Positions 33,712-45,770 of a stretch of 64,000 nucleotides of DNA are shown here, in pieces. Source of the stretch: Polyporus tsugae (Eukaryota > Basidiomycota > Agaricomycetes > Polyporales > Polyporaceae); NCBI GenBank assembly GCA_024305745.1, contig JAHRBS010000005.1, positions 434,001 to 498,000 of the forward strand, written 5' to 3'. Positions within the stretch are counted from its first letter, which is position 1, and each line of letters begins with the position of its first letter. The translations under genes were made by a program, and so were the position numbers. The notes beneath the pieces were generated by a model, which saw only the letters and a list, made by a program, of their open reading frames with translations, made no database searches and had not been told where the DNA came from.

Positions 33712-33995
33712 GGAGGGGGCGGACGGTGAATGGCAGTGACTGGGCGATGTGGAAGGGGAGCTGGAAGGACCTCAATATCATGACCGGTGAAAGGAGGCGA
33801 ACAGCAAGCGTCCTAATCTGGGACGAGAGACACCATAACGAGAGCCCTAGTCCGCTATGATGTCAGAGGTCCCTGTATCCTACCACATCGGCAAATGCTC
33901 TGCTCTGCTCCTCCACACTCCTGCAAAAGCAAATCGGCGATGTAAAGATGTGGTGGGGATGACAAAATTGAATATAATGAACCAACCCACAGTCC

Positions 33996-34948
33996 CTACT
34001 GTCTCCATGGTATCTCTTCCACCGTCCATCTTCCCGAAACAACCTTCACAAGTGTATCGCCAATGTAACCATCGTCATCCCGCAGTGCACCCGTTCGTCG
34101 CCACTCCTCCACGACGCGAGTAGCATCCGCAACCCGCCGATCCAGCTCCAGCTCCTCGCAGAGTTCAGCGTCATCAGTGTCGACATACCCACTGTCAAGC
34201 CCGAACAGGTTGTAGTCGATAAGCTGAGACAGTTGTGTCTCCATAGCTATGCGCGCGGAATCGAACCGAGGGTACTCCCGCATGGTGCGCAGGAGGGAAG
34301 CATACACCGCTGGCTGCGACGGGACGAGCACCATCTTGCACAGGGGCTCGGAGAGGGACGTCGTGCGCGGGGCGGGCGAGAGGTCGAGCGGAGAGTACGC
34401 TGCGAAGGAGGCGGGATAGAGGACCAGATGCTGGGCGAACCCGAGCGCGGTGTACCGCCTAACGCGATACATGCGCGATTTCGTGTAGAAGTCCCCGCCG
34501 TTATCGACAAGGAGAGACGGTGGCTGCGATCGAGGTAGTCCTTCTTTCTCGGCGAGCAGCTTCGATGCGAGGTCAAGCTGTTCGTCCGGGACGAGGTAGT
34601 GGAAATTCTGTGTGTGTATGCGTGATGTAAAAGGATAGTCTACAGCGAGAGAGGAGCGTTACTCACTTTGATGATCACCGGAACATTCATTCGAGTGTGT
34701 AGGAGTGACAGCCATTCGATCAGCTCGACGCCTGCGTCCTGGAGGGTTTCGAGGGCTCTGTCGACGAGCTCTTCCGGGGGGTATGCGTAAATGTCTCCCA
34801 TATCGGCCTTGGGCGAATACATGTTGGTAAAGTCGTCCAGCCGGTCCAGCTCGTCTGTTGTCAACGCGGGCTGACGCATAGAAGGGAAGTATGGAAGTAA
34901 TAGAGGCGAGTGGTCCTCCATGAGGAGGTCTGTTAGGATGGGTCGCAT
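33996..34948 (-). CDS. Uncharacterised basidiomycete protein, copy 2
   Basis: Exons in transcription order: 34948-34667 and 34607-33996 (297 aa). Same family as 27264-28217. Exon 2 encodes a protein that differs by a single residue over about 203 (MYRV for MHRV), while exon 1 has around twenty amino-acid differences plus an indel in about 94 residues. Both copies are on the same strand and 6.7 kb apart. No domain recognised. It lies directly downstream, in transcription, of the inverted-duplication arm starting near 35.2 kb. Confidence 0.75.
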
Positions 34949-35219
34949 GGTGGTCGTTGAAGCTTTGAAGCTGAGTTGAGCAAGGAACGCACAGTGGCTT
35001 ATCTAATCGGAACTTGCCGTAGATCCTAAAGCGTAAGTAAACTTTGAGTTGGACGCTTCAAGGGCCAATAAGTAGTCACCACAATGTGCGCAAAATGTGC
35101 GGGGCACTCTTAGTCCCTCTATTGTACGTCTGATGGGTCCCGCAGGTGCTGAAGGCGACCAGAGAAGAGCTCAAGGACCATGGACTTCTTCAATACTCCG
35201 CGCCGGGCCTCCTGCTCAC
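34949..35219. other. Intergenic
   Basis: Upstream region of the unknown gene copy 2. No feature recognised. Confidence 0.4.
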
Positions 35220-35847
35220 TGGTGCTTGGCCTTTTGCTGCACACCAAATTTTACACATTTTACTTAGTCCTAGAATAAAGGGAGTAGCAGTGCAGCCGTT
35301 AGGCATACTGTATGAACGAACGGTCGAGGAACTCGCGCGGTGACTCTGCATATATTCTGATCATGACATACACACGCGGCGGACTGAAATGATTCTTCTC
35401 CCAGAAATACTCTCCCGCAACATTAGGAAACCTTGGTTCGGCCTGCATGAGCGATATGATTCGTCTCACGGTTTTTCAGTGACGGCCCGAATCAAGACCG
35501 CTCATCCTCCTAGATGAATCATGACGCCGACCGGACGAGAACCAGTCAGAGGCTGGAAAGCGAGACCCTTCACCGCACGACTGCTGCTATCCCGCACTCT
35601 CGGTCGTATTGTGCTGTAGGATCTTCCGACGGGGCACCATCGGTGCTACGCGCGACCCGCAAGAATCGGACCACTGTCAAGGATGGAGGCCTCTACCAAT
35701 TTGTCTACCCAGCTCTTCCTGTGCAACGTTCGATTCAGAAGGCTACCAATAAAATATGACTAGTCGCGATGGGTGAGTCTTTGTGGCCGCATTCAGACAC
35801 CGGACTTATCCACCGTCAACTCGACTAACGCCTTCGCCGCGCGTATA

Positions 35848-36060
35848 TGTAGCGATCAACCCGAAGAGCCCGGCGGAATACGACGGCCATGCGCTCTACC
35901 CCTCCCTCGTCCGATACGGGTACCTCGAGGATACCTTCCCGGACCCCGCGCACGTAGCACCCAATCCAACGTCGATCCAACCTTATGTCCAGATCGATAT
36001 TGGGAGCCGAGCCATCCCACCTATTGCCAGCGGTCCTGGGGAAGGTGGGACCGACTTCGG
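35848..36060 (+). pseudogene. Omega-class GST fragment (relic)
   Basis: A single block resembling GST exon 3 begins after an AG acceptor: AINPKSPAEYDGHALYPSLV, then YLEDTFPDPAHVAP. It corresponds to AINPKGLVPAVEYQGRALYE in the live genes but lacks residues, loses frame after about 50 codons, and has no catalytic-Cys exon nearby. Confidence 0.7.
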
Positions 36061-36292
36061 ATAACCAAACTAGGGGCTCAAAGAGCGAGACCTGATTGGT
36101 AGACTCGGACACACTCCGAATCAGTGGTCCTGCATGTCCGTCATCGGATGCGTCTGTCTTCGAACTACTTATACATATGTATGCGGGCCCCCTTTCCGCG
36201 TCTCTTATCTTCTCCGACACTCCCGCTCATACCTCTGCTGCCTCGCACTTTTCTCCCTTTCTTTCCCAATTCTTATGGATCAAGATCGACTT

Positions 36293-37106
36293 TATGGCGA
36301 TGGTCCGAACTCTTGAAGACGTCGACGACGAAGCGCGTGCAGCCGCCGAAACGTTGGCACAGGAAGGGAAAACATATCTAGTCTTCATACGATCAGTACG
36401 TTGTCGCACCAAGTGCTTACTTCGAGTTGTCTTCGGCCGTCACTCACAATGATGTCCAGAACCACCCGCCCGCGCTCGGTTGGGATGAGGCCGCTGGCTA
36501 TCCCGTCGACATCATGCAATGCAAGAGGCTTCACGTCGGACATGTTTGTTCCCGTCTACCCATCCCGAACATCAATCTGTTCGCCCGGACCGAGCGCTTC
36601 CCTTTCCTGATTGCGCTCATTGGCTCGGCTCCATGGTCGACGTCGCCGTTCAACGAGTCTCCGAAGGTCTTGACAACTGCAAGGCTTGCGAGCTCCCCCC
36701 TATCCAAATCCCGCTCATCGAAAGGGCCTATGCGAAGCAGTGGACTCGCTTCGTGGCTGGTGAGCGCCACAAGAACCTCACTCCTAAGTCATGTTCTGCT
36801 CCTCCTGCCTCCTGCGGTCCTTCCGAGTCCTCCCCCACCCATGACGCCTCCTCCACTCCCAATGCCCCTCGCCCTGGAGGACCGGAAGCCTTAGAGGGTG
36901 ACCCGTGCACAGACGAATTCGTTCCACTGGTCAATGTCGGGGTCGAAATAGACCAACGGTTCGCGGGGCTGGACAAGCTCCCGACCGTGTACGATTTCTT
37001 CCAGGAGTGTGAGAAGATCAAGAAGTGCGTTTGTCCTTTTCATCCACATAATTGGTGCAAGTATAACGACTTGTCAGATATCCGGCTCGGACACCCCCTA
37101 GCGTAA
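36293..37106 (+). pseudogene. Decayed copy of the unknown gene at 44239-45147
   Basis: The start MAMVRTLEDVDDEARAAAET corresponds to residue 8 onward of the intact copy; the original ATG is changed. A 67-base-class intron follows. Between 36500 and 36600 there are deletions relative to the intact copy (the region VARGPRLPDTTTGF is lost) and a frame shift. The remainder, PFPDCAHWLGSMVDVAVQRV through EGDPCTDEFVPLV, is preserved in another frame. Confidence 0.65.
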
Positions 37107-37140
37107 CTGGACCGTAGCTCGTCAGAGCGTTGGATTCAGT

Positions 37141-37925
37141 CGCCATGTACTTCTTTGTCGGGTTTTCTTATGTCATACCAGTAGAACGCTCCGGCAGTCA
37201 CCGTCTCCATGCATGTACACATACGCTTGCCCCTGACTCGTTTGTCTCCCTCATGCACGTTCTGCCTCACTTGTACACCAGCCGCAGTATTGGATTCACG
37301 ACCTCTCAGACCGTAGTTAAGCTAGATCTCTCTCAGACTCTCTGGCAATCAACAATTTGTTGCCTGTTCAATGTCCATTGTCATCTTTTGGCTGCCATGA
37401 AATGGGGCAGCAGTGGAACAAAAATGAGGCTTATAGGGTTGCCGCCGCCGAAGACACTACACGAGTTCGCTCACGGTGACACGCGTTGAGGTATTCGAGA
37501 CTAGAACCGGATATTATCGTGCGATACTGTGCGATGTAATAAGTACACACTAATGCAAACACCAGCGCGCTATGCGTGGAATATAAGACACTAAGACTGC
37601 GGAGAGGGTGAGAGACAGGGAAACAACAGGAAAGAATCGCATCGCAGTACCAACAGGGCCAAATAGGACCGACGACGGTCGGCGGGGTGAGTGAACACGC
37701 ACGGCACGCGTGATGAATGCATGCAAGGGAGCAAACCGAGGAGGGAAAGGCAGAATAATGGGAATACAGCATGTACTGTAGGATAGGGAGGGCAAGCATA
37801 GAGCACGGATACAAGATTTGTGGGCGGTCGTGAGGATACGGGAGGCGAACGAAGAATGAGATGCCGGCAGGGGAAGGTTAGGTGCGAAAAAATATAATAC
37901 CAGTGTCTACGTGAGTAACAACGGC
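37141..37925. other. Intergenic, 3' region of eIF4G
   Basis: No gene is supported. Confidence 0.45.
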
Positions 37926-40900
37926 CTATGACAGGAGAGCAACCAGCTTATCGCTGTCCATCGACTTGCTCGCAAGTCGTGTCCGTCGCTCCTCGTCCTC
38001 GTGCAGGTGTGCGCCTTTGATCATGATTGCGAAAAGGTCCATTGCCTTCGGTGCGTCGATCGCGATGTCGTCGATGATCTCCGCCGTCGGCGTGAAGCCC
38101 TCCTCGAATGACGCAGGTGAACAGAGGTTCCGGGAGATAGCACGGTCGAACAGGTCCGCAACCAGTTGGGCATCCGCCTGCTTCGACTCGATCGCCCTGT
38201 TGACGAGCTTGTCGACGAGCAGATGCCGGTGTTCGGACGGGAGCTTGGTAAAGTAGACCTCAGCCTCTTGGAGGTCGCGGACAGAGAAGAACTCCTTCGA
38301 GTCCTCCTCGATCCGCACCTTGGCCTCGGCCTCAGACAATGACGATGTGCCAGAAGGCTCTTCGTCGCCCTCGTCCTCCGAACCGACTGTGGACGCAGCA
38401 GGGGTCGACTCCGACTTGTTCTCCACTGGGACCGAGCGGGGCAGAAGCTGGAGCTTCCTCCGTTGGGGAGGAGCGGCGCCATCGGGGACACCACCCGGTC
38501 CAAGGTCGATGGAGCTCTTGCGACTTGGTGGGCGGCTCGACTGGCCAGTGACTTCTGAAGCCATCTCCGGGTTGCCGCTGAGCATTGAGAACATGTTACC
38601 CTGGCGAATGATCGACTCGCGGCTCTTGGACTTGTCGCCCTTCTGGAAAACGGAGCTGGGACCAAACGTCATAGGCGCCGACTTGTCGATCTTACCGAAC
38701 TTCGACAGGTCGCCAGCCTTAGGGGGAGGCCGAGGAGCAGCACCGCCAGCGACCGCCCAGCCGTCGGGGCCGATCTGAGTGTGATCGCCACGCTCGCCAC
38801 CACGTCTTGATCCACCACGAGACATGCTGACCTGACGGGTGAAAGCCTCCTTCTCCTGAGCAAGTTTCTCCTTGGCAGCCTAAACGCAGGTGACACCATG
38901 AGCACTTGAAGTCTTGAGAACGTTTTTGAATATACACATACCTGCTCGTGAACCGCAGCGATCGTCGTAGGAGCAGCCAACTGGTTCCTGGGAATCCATT
39001 TGCGCTCGCGCAATTCAATAATGTCCTAAGACGACGTCAGTGTTTCACCTTACGCAGCATTCGCAGAAAACCACATACCTGGAGCATAAACTGCATACGC
39101 GAGTTCACGTTCCCGCTCTTCGTCAGCTCCTTCATCCGCGAGAAGTACACATCCATGTGCGCGCGAGCCTTGGGGGTATCCAGGATCTGGCCGACGGTCG
39201 TCAAGAGCTTGCACAAACTCTCGATCTCCTCCTCCTCGGGGTTCTCGACGTTGCCGAGCAGTTTCTTGACGCACTCGTGCATGATACGCTCTGTGAGCAT
39301 CTGCAGCTTGAACAGCTCGCCGATGAACTTGATGAGGCCGAGGCCCTGACGCTTGGCCTTCTGCGCGGCGTAGTACTCGACGGAGTACAGGGCGCTCTCC
39401 TCATCCTTGTTCTGGTCCGCGGCGGCCTTCGCAGCCCGGTCCTCCGACGCCTTCGTAGCCGCCGCCGCAGCGGTAGCTTCCTTTGCGACCCATCCGCGCT
39501 CGAAGTCCTCTTGACAGCGGTTGAGGAGGTACTTGCGGAAGAGTTGGCCACCAGCGATCGGTTTACCGTCGGCGTTCTTGATGCCGTCGTCGTGCACGTT
39601 CGGGCTGATTTGCTCCATCATCTTCCGGCAGAGACGAGCGTACATCTCGGACCACGTCGCCTCGTCTGTCGCCTTCTCGAACACGAGGCGGATGACTTGG
39701 ATGAGCGTCCGGCCGTCCTTCTCCTTCTCCGACCTGTTCGCCCACGCGATAATCTGGTCCGAAATGGAGTCGAACCGCTCCATCGTGAGCTTGTTGAGCA
39801 GCGACCGGACCTTCCTGTCGACGACATCGGGCGACTCAGAGTCGACAGGCTGGGGCTTCCTCACCAGACTCCCGGGCGTCCAGCGGTTCGCAGAGACCTC
39901 CAGCGGTGCGACAGGCTCCAGGTTCTGGACACCAGCGAGCGAGGACGACGGACCGAACGAGCTGCCCTGGCGGGGCGGCTCATTCGGTCGCTCCTTATCG
40001 CGCTTGCCTCCCCGTTGACTCCGTGTGCGGCCGCTGCTTGGGTGGGCGCCGGGACCGCCTTGGCTCGATGACCGAACCATCGGAGACGGACGTCCGAAAG
40101 GAACGCCCGCCGGACCGCCAGACATTGAGGTTGAGCGCGAAGACGCAGCGAAGCGGTCGTCGCTCGTCATCTTCTGGTTGGGGGTGGAGAACTGGCCCAT
40201 CGTGAACGGGTTGACAGCGGGCTTGTTGAATCCGGAGATTCCGAGTCCGACGGAGGCCTGGCGAGGAGGTGGCATGGTATTGGAGGACGATCGGCGGCCC
40301 TGCGAGCCGCCGCGGCTCATGGGGAAGTTCTGTTCCACCGGCTCGAGACCGATTGCGTCCAGAGGTGGAAGAGAGTCGGGCTTCTCCTTACACACGGCCA
40401 TGAACTGCAGCAAGAAGTCGCGATCGTAGCTGGGAAATTTCAAGTTAGTATTTCCGGGCTATGGGCGAAGAGACACGAACGTACCGGAATTTGCCATGCT
40501 TAGCGTTGACGTTGAGCTCCGGCTTGGGGCTCTTGACGCCCTCAGGGTAATGGATGCTTCCGATGTCCTCGATGATGCGAGCGGTCGCCAGAGCAGAGGG
40601 GAGAGCCGCAGGAATCGATTGGCTCTTGGTCCCAGAGAGGTCGAGGCGGCCTGGCCGACGCTTGCCGTCGGCAGAGGTGAGCGATGTGTCGATCCGGAGA
40701 GGCGCCTTGTCGGAGACCTTGTCCTTAGCCTCCTCCATCGCCTCATCCGTGGCCTCCACAGCCTGCTCAGGCTCCTGGACTTCACCCTCCTCGGGCTCAG
40801 CCTTCGCCTCCTTCTCACCAACAGCAGCTGCTGCTGCTGCTGCCGTCACCGCTGCCACTGCCGCCGCCTCGGCCTCGGCCTTTGCTTTCTCCTCCGCCTC

Positions 40901-43336
40901 ACGCGCAGCACTCTCCTCCGCCTCCTTCCGTGCCTTCTCCTCAGCCTCCTTGCGCAACCGCTCAGCGTCTTCCACCTCCTTGCGCAACCGCTCCGTCTCT
41001 TCCTCCTCCTTCCGCAGCCTCTCCTTCTTCTCTTCCTCCTCCTTCCGTATCCGTTCCTCTTCCTCGCGCTTGGTCTTCTCCTCGGCGTCTCGCTTGGTTT
41101 TCTCCTCCGCCTCCTTCTTTGCCTTCTCCTCCGCCTCGCGCTTCGCCTTCTCTGCCTCCTTCTTTGCCTCCTCCGCCAATCGCTTCTTCTTCGCCTCCTC
41201 CGTCTCTAGCCGTACCTGCACATGTACATCATCAGCATCATCTCCAATTCATTACCATCCAGGGCTTAGCGCCGCGGTAAGCAACGCACCTGAACTGTCC
41301 GGCGCGCAGGAGAACTCGGCGTGATGGGCGAAGCGACGGCGGCAGGCGCCTGCTGCTTCTTCCACCGCTCGAGGTCGACCTCCTGCCCAGATTCAGACCT
41401 GATCGTCACGCGCTTCGGCGTGAACGTGTTCGCGTTCGAGTTCAGGCGAGACAGCCCCCCACCAGGCGCCGTGGTTGACGCCGGTGTAGGCGGCGTCGAC
41501 GAGATGTTGGAGAGGCTGGACGTGTGCGTGTGGGGGGACGGCGTATGAGGCGGGTGGGATGGCGGAGGCATGGCGGGCGCCAGGGTAGGCGTTCCGGGCG
41601 CGTGCAGTGGCGGTTGCTGCCCTCTTGGCGACATCGGCAGTCCGGGTATAGGGGCACCAGGCGGACCCTGAGGTGGATGTTGCGGTGGCAAATGTTGCGG
41701 CATCCATTGGGGCGTCTGGTAAGGATTGTAGTTGGGATCCATAGGCATGCCGGGGTAGTACTGCGAACGCTGGGTTAATGCACACATCAAACGGACACGG
41801 ACCCCACGGTGCAAAAGAAAAGCTAAAAATGTCTCCGTGGGTGCATGACACGGATGGCGCTCGCGGGGCTGCCAAAGAGCCACAAGCGGGATTGCAACTG
41901 TTATCCTCATCGCGTTCCATACGACAGCCACCGCGCTACGAGGAGCGTTGGCGTTTGAGAAGGACAGCGACGGGATCACCTTCAAGGCAGCTCCTATTCG
42001 AAAAACTGGGTCGGGGCATGATCCACCAACCCCGGGCAGTAGTCTAACAACTGTTAGGCAATTGCCCGAGATCGTGAGGCGACCACCCCCCACTTGACAT
42101 GGGTCCGGACTAGGTCACCCACTGTCCGTCCGACCAACGTTTGTTCCGAACAATGGGTCAACACTTCCAGCCCAAACGGCCGATGTTGGCTCGGTTTTGA
42201 ACCAGGCACAGACCTCCGAGACCACATTTGGTCCAGATTTGGGATCAAAGATAGAGAGGCATTCTTGGGGGTCAAGACGTTGCGGGACCACTTACGTAGT
42301 AACCCCATTGAGGCGCGGGGACAGGGACTCCCGGTTGGCCGTGGGGAACCGGTTGCGGCTGCCCACCGTGAGGCGGCCCCATCCGCGGGCTAGACATAGC
42401 CGCGGGCAACCCTCCTGATGGCGGCCCACCAGGAGGCGCAGGTGGCCGCCCATTGACGTTCCCGTTTGGCATTTGACGAGCGAAGTTGGGCGATCTTGGG
42501 ACTCCAGGGCTCGTCACTGGCACCCCATTTTGCTGCGGCCGGAAGTTGTTGTACGGAGCGCCCATTTGCGAAGGCGATGCCTGATGAGGTGGTTGGCCTT
42601 GAGGACTCAACGAGGATTGCGGCAGCGGAGTCGGCCGGTGGGAGGGAGAGGCGGTCGACGGTGTCGAGGTGGACGGCGCATCCGAGCTCTTGTTTTGGAA
42701 GAGACTTTTGACGTCAAACTTGGCGGCCCTCGGGGTCAACGAAGACCCAGATGCCGATGGAGCGGTGGATGCAGTCGTGGACGTGGACGAGGAGGCCGAG
42801 GTGGATGACGCCGATGTGGCAGTCGACGACGACGACGAAGCCGATGCTGCTGCGGCAGCTGATGGGGGCATCCCTGTCGAGAACGAGGTCGTCCGCGAGT
42901 GGATCTTGCCGTTCGGGTTCGCTGGTACGGAGCCGAATGACTTGATCAGGTCGGGCTTGATCGTCGGGGCGGGGGCTGGAGAGGACGAGATGGGCGCAGA
43001 GGCGTCGTCGATGGACCCGAAGGTCACCGATGACCCTGGAGACGGGTGAGATCGTCTCCTGGGCTCGGGCTGTGCAAGAGGGGAGGGATGCGCACCTGAT
43101 TTTGAGGCATTCGAAGACGTGCGAGTTCCTACTCCATCCTTGAACGCTACACCCTGTCCCAACGTGCTCGGTCGTCTAGAGTGGGTAGTTGGTGCTGAAG
43201 GAGGGGCGACAGAAGGAGCGGGAGATTGCGGTCGGGGCGACGGCGCTGTGTTCGCTGGCGGGCCCTTTGCCCAAGCTGACTTTGACGGGAGCTGGGTCGT
43301 CGTCTTTGGTGCAGAGGCCGTTGAGGATTTGCTCAT
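37926..43336 (-). CDS. TIF4631: eIF4G, scaffold subunit of the cap-binding translation initiation complex
   Basis: Six exons in transcription order: 43336-42296, 41769-41290, 41215-40485, 40429-39079, 39025-38942, 38879-37926 (1546 aa). Residues 1-500 are low-complexity Pro/Ser/Gln-rich. Residues about 505-650 form a very long charged helix of EEAKKKRLAEEAKKEAEKAK type. The eIF4E-binding motif YDRDFLL (YxxxxL-hydrophobic) lies at about 752. An RGG/Ser-rich linker follows, then the MIF4G domain at about 960-1200 (KVRSLLNKLTMERFDSISDQ ... LGLIKFIGELFKLQMLTERI). The C-terminus has a second RGG-containing linker and an MA3 domain (DLQEAEVYFTKLPSEHRHLL). It bridges eIF4E, eIF4A and the ribosome in the cytoplasm. 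Intron 1 is 526 bp, unusually long here. Confidence 0.95.
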
Positions 43337-44159
43337 TCTGAGAGGGAAATGAGCTGGAGACGAGGGGTGGTGGATAAAGACGGCTCACGAAATGCAGCGA
43401 TGGGTTTGATTGATAATTGGACTTGGCGTCGCGTGAAGGTCGGTCGTGAAAGCTGACCTGCCTGCAGGCGAACGAAAGGTCGCGAGGAGGATCTAAAGCT
43501 CTGAAATCCGGATGCTGGGGGTCAGCAATCCGTAGTGTGTCTGTCCAGGTGGAAGACGGAGGCAAGCTGCAAGGAGGACCTCGAAACAAAAAATCAGGCC
43601 TGGCGCCAGGACCCCGAAACCGCTGGCACCGCGGCCCCTTAGTGACATCACGCCCAAGTCCCATATTGCCGCGGATGACCGCAGATACTTACATCGGTGC
43701 GCTCCAGGATATGCCTGCAGATGATGCTAAATAGATACATTGGAGTAGTCAGTGGTTGCATTCGCAAACTGGCGTTGCACTGGGACACTGGCGTCGGTGT
43801 GCATATGTTCGACATCTGCGTGTCCCCTAGATTGTGCTGCAACTGGCAACAATGATGAATAGGTTTGTGGTTATATCCGTACTAGGATCGGGGTCCGAAC
43901 AAGGAAGAACTTGACACGAAGAACACAGCAAGTACTACTGACAGTGATGATACGAGTATGAACAACTGCATCGCCACAACTTCAACTTGCTACTAATTAC
44001 CCAGGCAGAACGGCGCATCCCCGGGAGACGCTCCGTGACCTATGATGGAAGCTGATGGACGTGCAGAACCATTGAGCGTATCTACTACTGAGGCCTGGTA
44101 TAATACATTAAAAGCCCGACGCACACGGTGACTGTGACTCAGCGCAAAGGGGGGCATGA
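43337..44159. other. Intergenic, eIF4G upstream region
   Basis: No gene is supported; the sequence near 43350-43660 is likely the eIF4G leader and promoter. Confidence 0.4.
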
Positions 44160-44238
44160 GTAAATCCAACGCTCTCACGAGCTACAAGGCAGCTGGGCGT
44201 GTCCGAGCCGGATATCTGACAAGTCGCTTCGTAACCCG

Positions 44239-45147
44239 GGAAATCCAAATGCTGCGTTGTGCTCAAAGGTGATATGACGGGACGCCGTTCGAGAGCGGCG
44301 CTCAGGATCCTGCAATTGCATAAGCATAACTTGCACCGTTGTGTAGACGAAAGGGACAAACGCACTTCTTGATCTTCTCACACTCCTGGAAGAAATCGTA
44401 CACGGTCGGGAGCTTATCCGTCCCCGCGAACCGTTGGTCTGTTTCGACCCCGACATTGACCAGTGGAACGAATTCGTCTGTGCACGGGTCACCCTCTAAG
44501 GCTTCCGGTCCTCCAGGGCGAGGGGCATTGGGAGTGGAGGAGGCGTCATGGGTGGGGGAGGACTCGGAAGGACCGCAGGAGGCAGGAGGAGCAGAACATG
44601 ACTTAGGAGTGAGGTTCTTGTGGCGCTCACCAGCCACGAAGCGGGTCCACTGCTTCGCATAGGCCCTTTCGATGAGCGGGATTTGGATAGGGGGGAGCTC
44701 GCAAGCCTTGCTGTTGTCAAGCCCTTCGGAGACCCATTGAACGGCGACGTCGACCATGGAGCCGAGCCAATGAGCGCAATCAGGAAAGGGGAGCGCCCTC
44801 TCAGGGCGGACGGAGTGATGTTCGGGATGGGCGAATGGGTAGACGGGAACAAACATGTCCGACGTAAAACCTGTTGTGGTGTCGGGGAGGCGCGGCCCGC
44901 GGGCCACGATGTCGACGGAGTAGCCAGCGGCCTCATCCCAACCGAGCGCGGGCGGGTGGTTCTGGACATCATTGTGAGTGACGGCCGAAGAGAACTCGAA
45001 GTAAGTACTTGGTGCGACAGAACGTACTAATCGTATAAAGACTAGATATGTTTTCCCTTCTTGCGCCAACTTTTCGGCCGCTGCGCGCGCTTCAGGGTCG
45101 TCGACGTCTTCAAGAACTTGGACCATCGCCACAAAGTCGATCTTCAT
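44239..45147 (-). CDS. Uncharacterised basidiomycete protein, intact copy
   Basis: The start is MKIDFVAMVQVLEDVDDPEA at 45147, with KTYLVFIR near residue 39. A likely intron (gtacgt...tccag, about 67 bases) leads to NHPPALGWDEAAGYSVDIVA, although the frame is also open without splicing. The body includes PFPDCAHWLGSMVDVAVQWV, PIQIPLIERAYAKQWTRF, a Ser/Pro-rich linker and ECEKIKKC. A last intron beginning gtgcgtttgtcc (about 44364) probably joins a short final exon, and the exact C-terminus is uncertain; the plain reading ends near 44302. No known domain. Its decayed twin is at 36293-37106. Confidence 0.6.
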
Positions 45148-45529
45148 TGTTAGGTATTGGCAAGGTAGGGGGAAAAATGTCCGAAGCAGAGACATGACTG
45201 GAGAGGATAAGGGACGCGGAGATGGTTGTGTGCATACTTATAGTCGAAAGAGTGGTGCATCCGGAGACGGACAGCAGAACCACTGACTCAGAGTGTCTAT
45301 CTCGTTCTTTGAGTCCGATCCGCCTCCTAGTCCTCAGATGACCCCTAATGGTAGGTAGGAATGGCGAACCCGGACGGCTGGATCGAAACCGGACGACATT
45401 CACCCCAACCGCCGGCTCGCAATATTAATCTAGACAAAGGTTGGGTCGACGTCGGATCGGGGCGAGAAGATGAGACCGTGTACAACGACTGTTTACTTTT
45501 CAAGGAGCTCCCGTTACTTCGCGGGGTCC

Positions 45530-45770
45530 TGCGCCTAGAAGAGGCACGAGTGCGCGGAAACGAGCACTTTGGTGGCGTAGTCCGTCCATATGTGCGCGTT
45601 GTCACAGTCGACGGGGTCGGCGGGGAAGATGTGCGGCGCGTGCGCGGGGCCCGGGGAAGGCGTCCTCGAGGAACTCGTAGAGGACGAGGGACGGTAGAGC
45701 GCATGGCCGTGGTATTTCACCAGGCTCTTCGCGTTAATTGCTATATGCGCGATGTTAATAGCTTTAGTCG
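45530..45770 (-). pseudogene. Omega-class GST fragment (relic)
   Basis: Reading the minus strand: AINAKSLVKYHGHALY, then a frame shift to LYEFLEDAF-like sequence, then HAPHIFPADPVDCDNAHIWT and DYATKVLVSAHSCLF before a stop, and AQDPAK followed by further stops. It is homologous to exon 3 of the live GST genes at 10482 and 12602. Its partner in the other arm is 35848-36060. Confidence 0.75.

Larger units (their letters stand above)
35220..37140 (+). repeat. Left arm of a large inverted duplication
   Basis: Order along the + strand: a tract with gcttggccttttgctgcaca, then a GST relic, then a decayed unknown gene ending near cgtcagagcgttggatt. The same order reads on the minus strand from about 46350 down to 44160. 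The arms differ by many substitutions and indels, so the event is not very recent. About 7 kb containing eIF4G lies between the arms. Confidence 0.7.

Noticed and set aside
39040..40071. A 343-codon open frame on the + strand opposite eIF4G
   Set aside because: It is the antisense shadow of a GC-rich, third-base-biased exon. The minus strand carries the recognised MIF4G domain.
40496..41324. Long Leu/Ser-rich + strand frames opposite the eIF4G charged helix
   Set aside because: They are mirror images of repeated GAG/AAG codons, which read as CTC/CTT on the other strand. No domain.
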